Numbered from the stretch's first letter, positions 1-7,986 are shown. The stretch: 13,101 nt of DNA from an uncultured Pseudomonadota bacterium (GCA_937891875.1 CALATR010000839.1:1-13101); one strand, 5' to 3'. Numbers and translations: made by a program. Notes: a model not told the origin generated them from the letters alone.

Positions 1-563
1 CACAGGAGGATGGCGTCACCCTCGCGCAGGTGGACCGCCTGGTGCACGTCGACGTCGACCTGCCGCTCCGAGCCGAGAGAGCGGGCGAGGACGTGGGCCT
101 CTGGGTGAGACGCGGCGTCCTCCGCCGACAACAGGTCGTTGTCGACGAACATGTTCACCATCGTGTGGTCACGGGTGAGGGCGGTCATGCGCCCGTCGCG
201 CATCAGGTAGGCGCGGCTGTCGCCGACGTGGGCGACGACCGCGATGTCCCCGCGGATGGCGACCGCGACGATGGTGGTCGACATGCCCATGAGCCGGTGG
301 CTCTTGCGGCCGGTCTCGTAGATGGCGCGGTTGGCCATCGTGATGGCGTCGACCAGGGCGGACTGCAGGTCGTCCGTGTCGTCCTTGAGGCCCTGGGCGA
401 CGGTGCGCACGGCGAGCGCTGCCGCCTGCTGTCCGCCCGTGTGCCCACCCACGCCGTCGCACACGATGCCGAGCACCGTGTCGCCGACCTCGAACACGCC
501 GAGCGCGTCCTGGTTGTCCCCGCGAACGCGGGCATCGCTGCCGTAGCCAAAGGCGACCTTCAA
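1..563 (-). CDS. PP2C-family serine/threonine protein phosphatase, N-terminal part (runs off left edge)
   Basis: Predicted metal-dependent phosphatase that removes phosphate from Ser/Thr residues, probably cytoplasmic and opposing Hanks-type kinases. 187 codons are present. Motifs seen, numbered from the chosen start: RGDNQDA (residues 14-20; the Asp that binds the metal pair through water follows this pattern in the family), CDGVGGHTGG (35-44), AHVGDSRAYL (111-120) and LTRDHT (129-134). The C-terminal part with the last metal-binding Asp lies outside the window; the family is usually about 240-260 residues. The start is TTG at 563, with GGGGAG four bases upstream; no in-frame ATG lies near the N-terminus. 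It is divergent from the gamma-glutamyltranspeptidase gene across 126 bp. Family assignment is firm; the partner kinase is unknown. Confidence 0.9.
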   Translation of the reverse strand, partial: MKVAFGYGSDARVRGDNQDALGVFEVGDTVLGIVCDGVGGHTGGQQAAALAVRTVAQGLKDDTDDLQSALVDAITMANRAIYETGRKSHRLMGMSTTIVAVAIRGDIAVVAHVGDSRAYLMRDGRMTALTRDHTMVNMFVDNDLLSAEDAASHPEAHVLARSLGSERQVDVDVHQAVHLREGDAILL

Positions 564-567
564 GGGG

Positions 568-573
568 CTCCCC
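568..573 (-). promoter_or_regulatory. Ribosome binding site that sets the TTG start of the PP2C gene
   Basis: The minus strand reads GGGGAG here, four bases before the TTG at 563. The conserved PP2C sequence (KVAFGYGSDARVRGDNQD) begins directly after this TTG, so the site supports a non-ATG start. Confidence 0.5.
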
Positions 574-689
574 GAGGCGTGTTGCCGGATGAGTGGGTGA
601 GACGCCCCCCCAAACCCGGGGTGCGTGCCACACAGAGCATAATCGGTGCGTATGCTCGCGGACTGACCCTGGAATGGCTTGGAGGGTTC

Positions 690-2387
690 ATGACCCGCTG
701 GTGGACCGGATCGGCCCCCAGATTGCTCGCCCTCGTGACCGCTGGCGGCGCCCTCGCTGCGATGGCGCTCGCGGCTGCTCCGCCGCCCGAGATCGGGGAG
801 GGGGTGGTGGCCACGGACCACCGGCTGGCCTCGGAGGCCGGGGCGGAGATCCTGCGGAGCGGGGGAAACGCGGCGGACGCGGCGGTGGCGGCCGCACTCG
901 CGGCGGGGGTGGTGCAGTCGGCGGGCAGCGGCCTCGGGGGAGGCGGCTTTGCGGTCGTCGTCGAGCCCGGTCCCGACGGCGCGCGCGCGGTGCTGGACTT
1001 CCGGGAGGTCGCCCCGGCGGGCGCGACCCGGGACATGTACATCAAGGACAACGGCAAGGTGTCGAGCAAGCGCTCCCGGCGCGGGGCGCTGGCGGTCGCG
1101 GTTCCGGCCGAGAGTCGGGGTCTCGCGCGGCTCCTGGCCGAGCGAGGCAGCCTGCAGCCGATGAAGGTCGCAGCTCCGGCCATCCGGCATGCGAGCCAGG
1201 GCTACGTGGTCGAGGCCCACCTGGCCGAGGCCCTGTCGCGCACGAAGTACGACGAGGTGCAGGCGCTGTTCTCGGTGGACGGGACCCTGGCGGTTCGGGG
1301 CGTGCGGGTGAAGAACAAGGCGCTGGCGGGCACGCTGAAGCGCTGGGCGGCGAGCCGGGGCGAGGATCTGCACACCGGTCGCGGGGCGGCGGCGATCGCT
1401 GCGCGCATGGCCTCGGACGAGGGCCTGGTCACGGCGGACGACCTGGCGCGGGTCATGCCGAAGGACCGCGCCCCCATCGTCACCCACTTCGGCGAGCACA
1501 CGCTGATCACGATGCCCCCACCCAGCTCGGGCGGGGTCGTGCTGGCCCAGGTGCTCCAGGTGCTCGACGGCTACGACCTCGAGTCCCTCGGGCACAACAG
1601 CAGCGACTACCTGCACCTGATCACCGAGGCGATGAAGCATGCCTACGCCGATCGGGCGCACCACCTGGGCGATCCCGACCACGTGAAGGTGGACGTGGAC
1701 CGCCTGCTGGGCGACGCCCGCATCGACGCCATCCGCCACGAGGTCTGGCCGGGTCGCACCTTCGGTCCCGAGCACTACGGCGCCCTCATCGCCCCGCCGA
1801 CCGACGGTGGCACCCAGCACATCTCCGTGCTCGACAAGGACGGCATGGGGGTCGCGCTGACGACGACCATCAACACCAGCTTCGGCTCGGGAGTGGTCGT
1901 GTCGGACCTGGGCCTGCCGCTGAACAACGAGATGGACGACTTCAGCGCCCAGCCTGGAGCGCCGAACGCCTACGGGCTCGTCGGGAGCGAGGCCAACGCC
2001 GTGGCGCCCGGCAAGCGCCCCCTGTCGTCGATGACCCCGACCGTCGTGCTCGACAAGGAGGGCCGGGTGGTCATGGTCATCGGCGCGTCCGGCGGCAGCA
2101 CCATCATCTCCGGCACCCTGCAGGTGTACCTGAACATGGCCGTGTTCGACATGGACCCGCAGGCCGCGGGCTCAGCGCCGCGGATCCACCACCAGTGGCT
2201 GCCCGACACACTCTTCGTCGAGCCGGAGATCCCGCTGGATGTCAGGCAGAACCTGGAGAAGCGCGGACACACCCTCGACGTCCGCCCCGGCTTCACCGCC
2301 GTCCAGGCCGTCCGCAAGCGCGCGGGCGGCGTCGTGGAAGGCGGCAGCGATCCGCGGAAGGGCGGCTGGCCGGCGGGGACACGATGA
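690..2387 (+). CDS. ggt: Gamma-glutamyltranspeptidase, secreted/periplasmic
   Basis: Hydrolyses or transfers the gamma-glutamyl group of glutathione and related amides; an Ntn hydrolase that cleaves itself into two subunits. 565 residues, the normal size. An N-terminal signal peptide is visible (basic residues, then a hydrophobic stretch to about residue 30, ALAAA). Motifs: GLGGGGF (81-87), DFREVAP with the alpha-carboxylate-binding Arg105, GTQHISVLD with Thr375 as predicted nucleophile and self-cleavage site, TTTINTSFGSG (390-400), PLNNEMDDFS (410-419), PLSSMTPT (444-451) and GASGGS (465-470); these match the E. coli enzyme closely. Start at ATG 690 with GGAGGG just upstream; the open frame continues to position 30, but that stretch is antisense to the PP2C gene. 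Stop is TGA at 2385. No operon partner downstream. Confidence 0.96.
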   Translation: MTRWWTGSAPRLLALVTAGGALAAMALAAAPPPEIGEGVVATDHRLASEAGAEILRSGGNAADAAVAAALAAGVVQSAGSGLGGGGFAVVVEPGPDGARAVLDFREVAPAGATRDMYIKDNGKVSSKRSRRGALAVAVPAESRGLARLLAERGSLQPMKVAAPAIRHASQGYVVEAHLAEALSRTKYDEVQALFSVDGTLAVRGVRVKNKALAGTLKRWAASRGEDLHTGRGAAAIAARMASDEGLVTADDLARVMPKDRAPIVTHFGEHTLITMPPPSSGGVVLAQVLQVLDGYDLESLGHNSSDYLHLITEAMKHAYADRAHHLGDPDHVKVDVDRLLGDARIDAIRHEVWPGRTFGPEHYGALIAPPTDGGTQHISVLDKDGMGVALTTTINTSFGSGVVVSDLGLPLNNEMDDFSAQPGAPNAYGLVGSEANAVAPGKRPLSSMTPTVVLDKEGRVVMVIGASGGSTIISGTLQVYLNMAVFDMDPQAAGSAPRIHHQWLPDTLFVEPEIPLDVRQNLEKRGHTLDVRPGFTAVQAVRKRAGGVVEGGSDPRKGGWPAGTR

Positions 2388-2682
2388 GGCGATGAGGGCG
2401 ATGCGGCGGTGATGAGGGCCGTGGAGGAGGCACTCGAAGCGGGAGGCGTGGGCTGCGGATGCTACGAGTGGATCGAGCTTGGATTGGGAGGTTTCGAAGA
2501 AGCAGAGTCCACGGAGAGGGGAGAGGAAGGCCCGGCGACAGCCAACCCCCCGTTCCAACCGAGAGGACTGCTCTCCGGCCGGAAGAGCCCCTTCAAGGCC
2601 ACTTCACACCAGAGCGAGGCCCACCGGTCCGCGACCCGCCAAGCCCCCCTCCGTCAGACCTCCGGTCCTCCGCTCCTCCGTG

Positions 2683-2700
2683 TTGAAAACCGGCTTTCAA
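2683..2700. repeat. Near-perfect 18-bp palindrome
   Basis: TTGAAAACCGGCTTTCAA is its own reverse complement except for one mismatched pair (8 of 9 pairs match). It is AT-rich for this genome and sits in the gap between two convergent genes. It could fold as a 6-bp stem with a 6-base loop, or be a protein-binding site; no T-tract follows, so a terminator role is not supported. Confidence 0.5.
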
Positions 2701-2731
2701 TCAGCCAACTCTCCCACGACCCGCCACGCCC

Positions 2732-2774
2732 CCCTCCGTGGCCCTCCGAGCCTTCGTGCCTTCGTGCCTTCGTG
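2732..2774. repeat. Tandem 8-bp repeats (CCTTCGTG)
   Basis: Three exact head-to-tail copies of CCTTCGTG occupy 2751-2774, preceded by two diverged units, CCCTCCGTG (2732-2740) and GCCCTCCGAG (2741-2750). GTGAGGG follows the last copy. The opposite strand reads CACGAAGG, which is the kind of intergenic repeat that generates spurious Arg/His/Glu-rich 'proteins' in many environmental genomes (recollection, not a search). A related but different 8-mer occurs at 7838-7861 and 8168-8203. Confidence 0.75.
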
Positions 2775-2826
2775 GTGAGGGCAGTCCCCGACGCGCGTCC
2801 CGCCCAGATCCCACCCCGCACCCGTG

Positions 2827-2850
2827 GACGCTCTCGACTCAGACGCTCTC
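2827..2850. repeat. Short direct repeat at the PfkB gene stop
   Basis: GACGCTCTC occurs at 2827-2835 and again at 2842-2850, a 15-bp period that spans the PfkB stop codon (2839-2841). It looks like a small tandem duplication of the gene's last codons. No function is implied. Confidence 0.45.
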
Positions 2851-3831
2851 CAGCACCTTCTCGAGCGCCACGCGGTCCTTCACGACCGCGCCGATCTGGC
2901 TCACGGTCAGCGCCGCCACGGCCGCAGCGAGCTCGCCGCAGCGATCCGGCGACCAGCCCCGGCACAGGCCGAAGAGGTAGCCGCCGGCGTAGGCGTCGCC
3001 GGCGCCCGTGGTGTCGATCGCGTTGACCTTGCGGATTCCGACCCGGTGCAGCTCGCCCTCGTGCACGATGAGCGAGCCCTTGCGGCCCATCTTGACGATG
3101 ACGGTGCGCACGCTGTGCTCGCGGGCGATCTTCTCGACCGCCTGCTCGGGATCGAGGCCCGTCAGCGCGCGTGCCTCCTCTTCGTTGAGGAAGACGACGT
3201 CGACGTGGTCGCTGATCACCTTGTGCAGGGTCTCACCGAGCACGGCGATGACGAACGGATCGTTGACGTCCAGCGACACCTGGCCGCCGCCGTCGTGCAC
3301 CGCCTGCATGGCCTCGATGACCATGTCCCGGGCGACCGGATCGGTCAGCATGTAGCCCTCGAAGTGGCCGACCTTGCTGCCGCGGATGGTCTCGACGAAG
3401 TCGCCGAGGTCGTGCATGGAGGTCGCCGCACCGAGATCGGTGACCATGGTGCGCTCGGCGTCCTGCTGGCTGATGATCGCCAGGCACTTCCCGGTGGCAG
3501 CGGTGCGGGTCACCTTGAGCGCGTGCCGGCCGCAGGTCTCGTCGAGCTTGGCCCCGTACATCCGGCCCATCTGGTCGTCGCCGACCTGACCGCAGAAGAT
3601 GGCCTCGCCGCCGAGCAGTCCGACGGTGGCGACGGTGTTCGCGCACGATCCGCCCGAGTCGAAGGTCACCTTCAGCTCACGCACCGCGGAGTACGCCTGT
3701 TCCCAGGTCTCGTGGTCGACCATGTGGGTCGTGCCGCGGGCCAGGTGCAGGTCGCCGAGCACGGCGTCGTTGTCCACGACGACGAGGGCGTCCATCAGTG
3801 CGTTGCCGACACCAGCGAGCTCGATGTTCAT
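2839..3831 (-). CDS. PfkB-family kinase, adenosine-kinase-like
   Basis: Ribokinase-fold enzyme, cytoplasmic, expected to phosphorylate a sugar or nucleoside hydroxyl with ATP. 330 residues, normal for the family. The N-terminus (GVGNALMDALV) and GGSCANT (60-66) form the substrate-side region; the C-terminal PfkB signature is DTTGAGDAYAGG, with Asp279 as predicted catalytic base. The overall pattern, including ERTMVTDLGAAT and FEGYMLTDP, is closest to the adenosine-kinase-like subgroup, so purine nucleoside salvage is the best guess; another PfkB substrate is possible. The start is ATG at 3831, preceded by an AGGAGGAG-type ribosome binding site; the frame runs 18 codons further up inside trxB. 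Its ATG overlaps the trxB TGA as ATGA, implying coupled translation. Last gene of a rhomboid-trxB-kinase unit. Confidence 0.9.
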   Translation of the reverse strand: MNIELAGVGNALMDALVVVDNDAVLGDLHLARGTTHMVDHETWEQAYSAVRELKVTFDSGGSCANTVATVGLLGGEAIFCGQVGDDQMGRMYGAKLDETCGRHALKVTRTAATGKCLAIISQQDAERTMVTDLGAATSMHDLGDFVETIRGSKVGHFEGYMLTDPVARDMVIEAMQAVHDGGGQVSLDVNDPFVIAVLGETLHKVISDHVDVVFLNEEEARALTGLDPEQAVEKIAREHSVRTVIVKMGRKGSLIVHEGELHRVGIRKVNAIDTTGAGDAYAGGYLFGLCRGWSPDRCGELAAAVAALTVSQIGAVVKDRVALEKVLESV

Positions 3832-4763
3832 GCGCCCTCCTCCTGGGACTCGAGCCAGCGCTCCGCCTCGAGCGCGGCCATGCACCCGCTACCGGCGGCG
3901 GTGATCGCCTGGCGGTAGACGTGATCCTGGACGTCACCGCAGGCGAACACGCCCTCGATGTTGGTCCGGGTCGAGTCCGCGGCGGTCTTCAGGTAGCCGT
4001 TGGGCTCATGGTCGAGGAAGTCGAGGAAGGGCTGGGTGTTGGGCACGTGGCCGATGGCCAGGAAGAGGCCCTCGGCGGCGAGGTCGCTCTCCTCGCCGGT
4101 GACGAGGTTCTTCAGGCGCACGGCCTCGACCTTCTTGTCGCCCTTGACCTCGATGACCTCGCTGTTCCAGACGAACTCGATCTTGTCGTTCTTGAACGCC
4201 CGGTCCTGCATGATCTTCGACGCGCGGAGCTCCTCGCGGCGGTGCACGATGATGACCTTGCTGGCGAACTTGGTGAGGAAGGTCGCCTCCTCCATGGCCG
4301 AGTCACCGCCGCCCACGACGACGACCGGCACGTTCTGGAAGAAGAAGCCGTCGCAGGTGGCGCAGGCGCTGACGCCGTGGCCCATCAGGCGCTTCTCGCT
4401 GGGCAGCCCGAGCCAGCGGGCGGAGGCGCCGGTCGCGATGACGACGGCGTCGGCCTCGATGGTCTCGTCGTTGCTGGTGTGCAGCTTGAACGGACGCTGG
4501 GACAGGTCCGCGCTGACGACCTCGTCGTAGGAGAACGTGGTGCCGAAGCGGGCGCACTGGGCCTTCATCCGCTCCATGAGCTCCGGGCCCATGATCCCCT
4601 CGGGGAAACCTGGGAAGTTGTCCACGTCGGTGGTGATGGTCAGCTGGCCGCCCGGCTGCAGTCCCTCGAGGACGTGCGGCGTCAGGTTGGCGCGAGACAG
4701 GTAGAGGGCGGCAGTCAGGCCTGCGGGGCCGGAGCCCAGCACGACGACGCGAGGAGTGGACAC
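3828..4763 (-). CDS. trxB: Thioredoxin reductase (NADPH, FAD-dependent)
   Basis: Flavoprotein passing electrons from NADPH through FAD and a dithiol to thioredoxin; cytoplasmic. 311 residues, typical of the low-molecular-weight bacterial enzyme. Features seen: N-terminal FAD-binding GSGPAG (10-15), the redox pair CATC (134-137) followed by DGF, the NADPH-site loop GGGDSAMEEA (151-160), HRREELR (174-180) that recognises the NADPH 2'-phosphate, and the second FAD motif GVFACGDVQD near residue 280. Start GTG at 4763, with GGAG six bases upstream. It lies 36 bp after the rhomboid gene and overlaps the PfkB gene by four bases, so it is probably the middle gene of an operon. Identity is firm; whether thioredoxin itself or a related redoxin is the main partner cannot be seen here. 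Confidence 0.96.
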   Translation of the reverse strand: MSTPRVVVLGSGPAGLTAALYLSRANLTPHVLEGLQPGGQLTITTDVDNFPGFPEGIMGPELMERMKAQCARFGTTFSYDEVVSADLSQRPFKLHTSNDETIEADAVVIATGASARWLGLPSEKRLMGHGVSACATCDGFFFQNVPVVVVGGGDSAMEEATFLTKFASKVIIVHRREELRASKIMQDRAFKNDKIEFVWNSEVIEVKGDKKVEAVRLKNLVTGEESDLAAEGLFLAIGHVPNTQPFLDFLDHEPNGYLKTAADSTRTNIEGVFACGDVQDHVYRQAITAAGSGCMAALEAERWLESQEEGA

Positions 4764-4799
4764 GGGCGCTCCAGGAGATGGAGAGTGGGGCCCCTCCGT

Positions 4800-7022
4800 T
4801 TAAGGACGGCCCGCCCCCGGGTCAACGCGGTGCAACGCAGGGCCGCGTGGACCGGCGACCGCGCCCAGGCCGAGGCCCGTCAGCCACACGCCGAACGCCT
4901 CGGGATCGTCGGCGTTGGGTGCGGCCAATACGCTGTCGTCGATCGGGTCGGTCTGCAGGCGTGCCGCCACCGCGGCGCGCTGATCGGGGGTGAGCCAGCG
5001 GATGTCCGAGCCCCGGGTCGTGGCGCGCAGGTCCAGCGCTACGTCATTGAGGCCGATCTCGAGCTCCTCCAGCGGGGGCAGCGCACCATCACGGACCAGG
5101 AGCAGCGCGGGGATCGCCTCGGGCCAGGGGCGCTGCATCGCCAGGTCGAAGGCGGCCTGTCGCTCGGCGAGCATGGTGTCGCCGAGGGGGCCCGCGGCGT
5201 CCAGATCGACCTCGGTCGGGGTGCGCCGGGGGGCGGGGAGGGGATCGCCGGTCAGCGGGTCGGACAGGAGCTGGGCAGGCACGGTGTCGACGAGGCCGGT
5301 GGGCAGTCCGACCAGCTTGCGCGCCCGCCGCAGGTGGCGATCGCCGGGAGCCAGGAACCACGCCTGCTCCAGCAGTCCGAAGGCGGTGCGGTGGTCGCCC
5401 TGCTGGTCCAGCGCGAGCGCCACCTCCGCCTGCACCTCGGGCAGTTCGGCGCGCTTCAGGGCCTCCCGGTAGAGACGGTCGAGGTCAGGCACGGCGTCGG
5501 GGTGGTGACGGGCGACGGTGAGCAGGCCGACCCAGCCGTCGGGGGTGGTCTCGCGCTCGGCGACAAGCTGGGTCCAGATGTCCAGGGCCTCCTCGACCCG
5601 GCCCGCGGCGATCAGCTCGTCGGCGAGATCCCTGCGGAGGGGACGGCTCTTGGGGTGGCGCTCGAGGGCGGTCTGGGCCTCGATCAGGCTGGACGGCTCG
5701 TTCCACTGCACCGCCGCGACCAGGCGATCGCGCAGGGAGGAGAGACGGCCGGCCTCCTTGTCGTCGACCGACCAGGTGACCTCCAGCACGTAGCTGCCGC
5801 GCACGGCGACCCAGCGCTCGACCGTGATGCCGTCGACGTCGTCGATGTGCGCCACCTGGTGCAGCCCCGGCACGCCGGCGATGGTCGCCGCCTCCTCGGG
5901 GTCGAGGGTGATGAGGTGCTGCCACTCGCTCTGGAGATCCTCCCGCATGGCGGCGAGCTCTTCGGTCGCGACGGCGGGCCCGGTGCGACGGCGGACCCGC
6001 GCGGCGAACCCTCGGCGGATGTCGGCGAGGCTGGTGTAGCCCCGGGTCCCCTGGACCAGGCCGGTCTTCCAGGTTCGAGGGGCGCTGTAGACCAGGTCGC
6101 GGTGACGTGAGGGCTCGAAGCTGTCCGGCAGCCGCGCCATCGTGTCCTCGATGCGGATGAGCCGGGCGCCCTGCCACCACAGCAGGCCCAGGAGGACGGC
6201 GGTGCTGGCCGCGCAACCCAGGATGAAGCTCAGGTTCCAGCCCTTGCGGCGCTCCAGTCCGGGAGGGTCGAGCACCAGGGCGAGCAGGCCGCCGGTCACG
6301 AGGCCGCCAGTGTGGGCCCAGTTGTCGGTGGTCTCGGACATCCAGCCGATGCCGTAGATGAGGATCAGGTAGGGCAGCAGGGCCCAGCCGAACACGATGC
6401 GGGCGCGATCCGGGAGCAGGCCGAAGCGCACGAAGCCGAAGACGGTGGCGGCGGCGACCACGCCCAGCACGCCGCCCGACGCGCCGAGGCTGCCCGCGGC
6501 CGGGGTGAAGGTCATCGACAGGACGCTGCCGCCGAGCACCGACATGATGAAGATGACCAGCAGGTTGACCCGGCCCAGCGCCCGCTCCAGGAACCAGCCG
6601 ATGTAGACGAGCATGAGGAGGTTGCTGGCGATGTGACCGACGCTCCAGTGGGTGAAGCCGGCGGTCAGCATCCGCCAGACCTCGCCCTCCTCGAGCACGG
6701 CGGGCTGCCACAGCTGGAGCGTGTCGCGGACCTCCATCGCGTCGCCGGTGCGCATGAGCCACCACAGGCGGATCTGGACGCCGACCAGCAGGGCCGTCAT
6801 CCAGGGCGGGCTGCCGGCGGTGTAGCGATCGGACCACTCGCGGCGGCGATCATCGCGGAGGCTGTGGAACAGGTCCAGCTCGGCAGCGGGGACGAAGGCC
6901 TCGCCGGTGACGGGCTCGAAGCGGACCTGGGCGGTCGGGGGGACGCGGCCGTCGGCGACCCGCTGCTCCCACTGCTCCCAGGTCAGGGTCTCCTCTTGCT
7001 GGTCGATTCGAATCGTAACCAA
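4800..7022 (-). CDS. Rhomboid intramembrane serine protease with N-terminal GYF-like and C-terminal TPR-like regions
   Basis: Polytopic inner-membrane protease that should cut transmembrane substrates. 740 residues, far longer than the roughly 280 of GlpG. Residues about 10-55 (TLTWEQWEQRVADG...) resemble a small GYF_2/DUF4339-type domain. The rhomboid core spans about 70-285 with a complete active site: HWSVGHIASN (His125, His130, Asn134), GASGG with nucleophile Ser182, and WAHTGG with His237. One more membrane helix follows near 264-284. The remaining 440 residues are soluble, with helical TPR-like stretches (for example ELIAAGRVEEALDIW and ALDQQGDHRTAFGLLEQA). Start is TTG at 7022; the open frame reaches 7169 but would then overlap the divergent LON gene. 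First gene of the trxB-PfkB unit. Substrates are unknown; the tail may recruit them. Confidence 0.88.
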   Translation of the reverse strand: MVTIRIDQQEETLTWEQWEQRVADGRVPPTAQVRFEPVTGEAFVPAAELDLFHSLRDDRRREWSDRYTAGSPPWMTALLVGVQIRLWWLMRTGDAMEVRDTLQLWQPAVLEEGEVWRMLTAGFTHWSVGHIASNLLMLVYIGWFLERALGRVNLLVIFIMSVLGGSVLSMTFTPAAGSLGASGGVLGVVAAATVFGFVRFGLLPDRARIVFGWALLPYLILIYGIGWMSETTDNWAHTGGLVTGGLLALVLDPPGLERRKGWNLSFILGCAASTAVLLGLLWWQGARLIRIEDTMARLPDSFEPSRHRDLVYSAPRTWKTGLVQGTRGYTSLADIRRGFAARVRRRTGPAVATEELAAMREDLQSEWQHLITLDPEEAATIAGVPGLHQVAHIDDVDGITVERWVAVRGSYVLEVTWSVDDKEAGRLSSLRDRLVAAVQWNEPSSLIEAQTALERHPKSRPLRRDLADELIAAGRVEEALDIWTQLVAERETTPDGWVGLLTVARHHPDAVPDLDRLYREALKRAELPEVQAEVALALDQQGDHRTAFGLLEQAWFLAPGDRHLRRARKLVGLPTGLVDTVPAQLLSDPLTGDPLPAPRRTPTEVDLDAAGPLGDTMLAERQAAFDLAMQRPWPEAIPALLLVRDGALPPLEELEIGLNDVALDLRATTRGSDIRWLTPDQRAAVAARLQTDPIDDSVLAAPNADDPEAFGVWLTGLGLGAVAGPRGPALHRVDPGAGRP

Positions 7023-7030
7023 GCGCGTCA

Positions 7031-7034
7031 CTCC
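7031..7034 (-). promoter_or_regulatory. Ribosome binding site that favours the TTG start of the rhomboid gene
   Basis: The minus strand reads GGAG here, eight bases before TTG 7022. A GTG at 7031-7029 is also in frame, but the GGAG overlaps it and so cannot serve it. The first in-frame ATG downstream lies about 70 codons in and would remove the N-terminal domain. Confidence 0.45.
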
Positions 7035-7119
7035 GAGGATTGCGTCGAGCGGGCGGGCCGGTGGTCGCTTACCTCGCCGTAACCGAAAGCTGTGCCCCAA
7101 CACGGTTGCGAGACGACCG

Positions 7120-7767
7120 GTGATCGACGTCGACCATGGCCTGGAACAGGCCCGACATGCCCTGCCCATCTTCCCCTTGCCCCGGAGCGTGCTGCTTCCG
7201 GGCGCGATGTTGCCCCTGCACGTCTTCGAGCCGCGCTACCGGGCGCTGGTCGCGCACTGCCGGGACGGGTGGGAGCTCATGGGGATCGCCACGCTGAAGC
7301 CCGGGTACGAAGCCAACTACGAGGGGCGCCCGGAGGTCTTTCCGGAGGTCGGCATCGGGCGGATTGTCGCGTTCCAGCCCTTGCCGGACGGCCGATCGAA
7401 CATCCTGCTCCAGTACGTGGGCCGGGGCTCGATCGTGCGGGAACTCCCGTCGGAGCATCCCTTCCGGGAGGTCGAGGTCGAGCTGCGCCAGACCCGCCCC
7501 CCCCGGGACGCCACCGTCTATGACGAGGTCCGCGCCCTGGTCGCAGCCATCGGCGGCCTGTCCGACGCCGCGCGGGAGGAGGCCGTGCGCCTGGCCCGCC
7601 TCGAGGGCTCCGAGCTGCTGGACACCCTCGCCCGCAAGCTCCTGCAGACCCCCGACGACCAGCGCGTCTACCTGGGCGAGGACGCGATCGAGCGCCGCGG
7701 CCAGCAGATCGTCGGGGCGCTGGGGGAGCTGCTGGCTTCGGCGACCGCGTCGTCGGGCGAGGCCTGA
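7120..7767 (+). CDS. LON substrate-binding-domain protein (stand-alone)
   Basis: 215 residues made of the Lon N-terminal (PF02190-type) domain only. The hallmark is the run at 16-44, PIFPLPRSVLLPGAMLPLHV followed by FEPRYRALV, then ELMGIATLKPGYEANY, GRIV and a C-terminal helical region ending ARKLLQTPDDQRVYLGEDA. There is no AAA+ or protease domain, so it is not the Lon protease; such solo proteins are widespread and their role, possibly substrate recognition, is not settled. Start GTG at 7120 has no strong ribosome binding site, but no better in-frame start lies near. Divergent from the rhomboid gene across 97 bp (7023-7119), which must hold both promoters; I could not pick -35/-10 boxes there with confidence. 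Downstream is a repeat-bearing convergent gap. Confidence 0.88.
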   Translation: MIDVDHGLEQARHALPIFPLPRSVLLPGAMLPLHVFEPRYRALVAHCRDGWELMGIATLKPGYEANYEGRPEVFPEVGIGRIVAFQPLPDGRSNILLQYVGRGSIVRELPSEHPFREVEVELRQTRPPRDATVYDEVRALVAAIGGLSDAAREEAVRLARLEGSELLDTLARKLLQTPDDQRVYLGEDAIERRGQQIVGALGELLASATASSGEA

Positions 7768-7936
7768 GGCTGGCGGGGTTCCGTTCGTGAGCAGTGTCGT
7801 GTGGACAGACTGGGTCGGTCTGCTCTGGGCACCGCTCGGCACAGAGGCACAGAGGCACAGAGAGGTGCGCAGAGGGCGGTCGTGAGGGTCGGAGGCCGGT
7901 CATCGGGCGGAGGCGCAGGCCCGACGGGAGGCCAAG

Positions 7937-7986
7937 AGGGGGTCAGAGTTGACGAGGGTGCAGGTGGGGCGCCTCCAGGGGGTCAG
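7937..7986. repeat. 10-bp direct repeat AGGGGGTCAG
   Basis: AGGGGGTCAG occurs at 7937-7946 and 7977-7986, 40 bp apart. Similarity continues loosely downstream of each copy (GACGAG, then TGCA). The second copy is also the left arm of the hairpin at 7979-8042, so there are three related copies, two direct and one inverted. Confidence 0.55.

Larger units (their letters stand above)
2388..2838. other. Gene-free convergent gap with repeats
   Basis: About 450 bp between the stop of the plus-strand GGT gene and the stop of the minus-strand PfkB gene. I see no credible coding sequence: the open frames give low-complexity Arg/Pro/Ser-rich translations without known motifs. It holds a short GATGAGG-type repetition right after the GGT stop (about 2384-2417), an AT-rich palindrome (2683-2700) and tandem 8-bp repeats (2732-2774). 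No hairpin followed by a T-run that would make an obvious intrinsic terminator was seen. Confidence 0.7.

Noticed and set aside
638..656. Promoter for GGT (CATAAT at 638-643 or TATGCT at 651-656)
   Set aside because: The hexamers resemble -10 boxes, but nothing close to a -35 box lies at the right distance for either.
30..689. N-terminal extension of the GGT reading frame
   Set aside because: It is antisense to the PP2C gene, has no domain, and a signal peptide begins exactly at ATG 690 behind a ribosome binding site.
2409..3026. Possible small genes in the first convergent gap
   Set aside because: Translations are Pro/Arg/Ser-rich, run through the tandem 8-bp repeats and lack ribosome binding sites or motifs.
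2824..3918. 364-codon open frame on the plus strand
   Set aside because: It mirrors the PfkB gene and has no recognisable domain.
3798..6110. 770-codon open frame on the plus strand
   Set aside because: It is antisense to trxB and the rhomboid gene, which have clear catalytic motifs; its translation is Gly/Val/Asp/Leu-rich without motifs, a usual effect of high GC.
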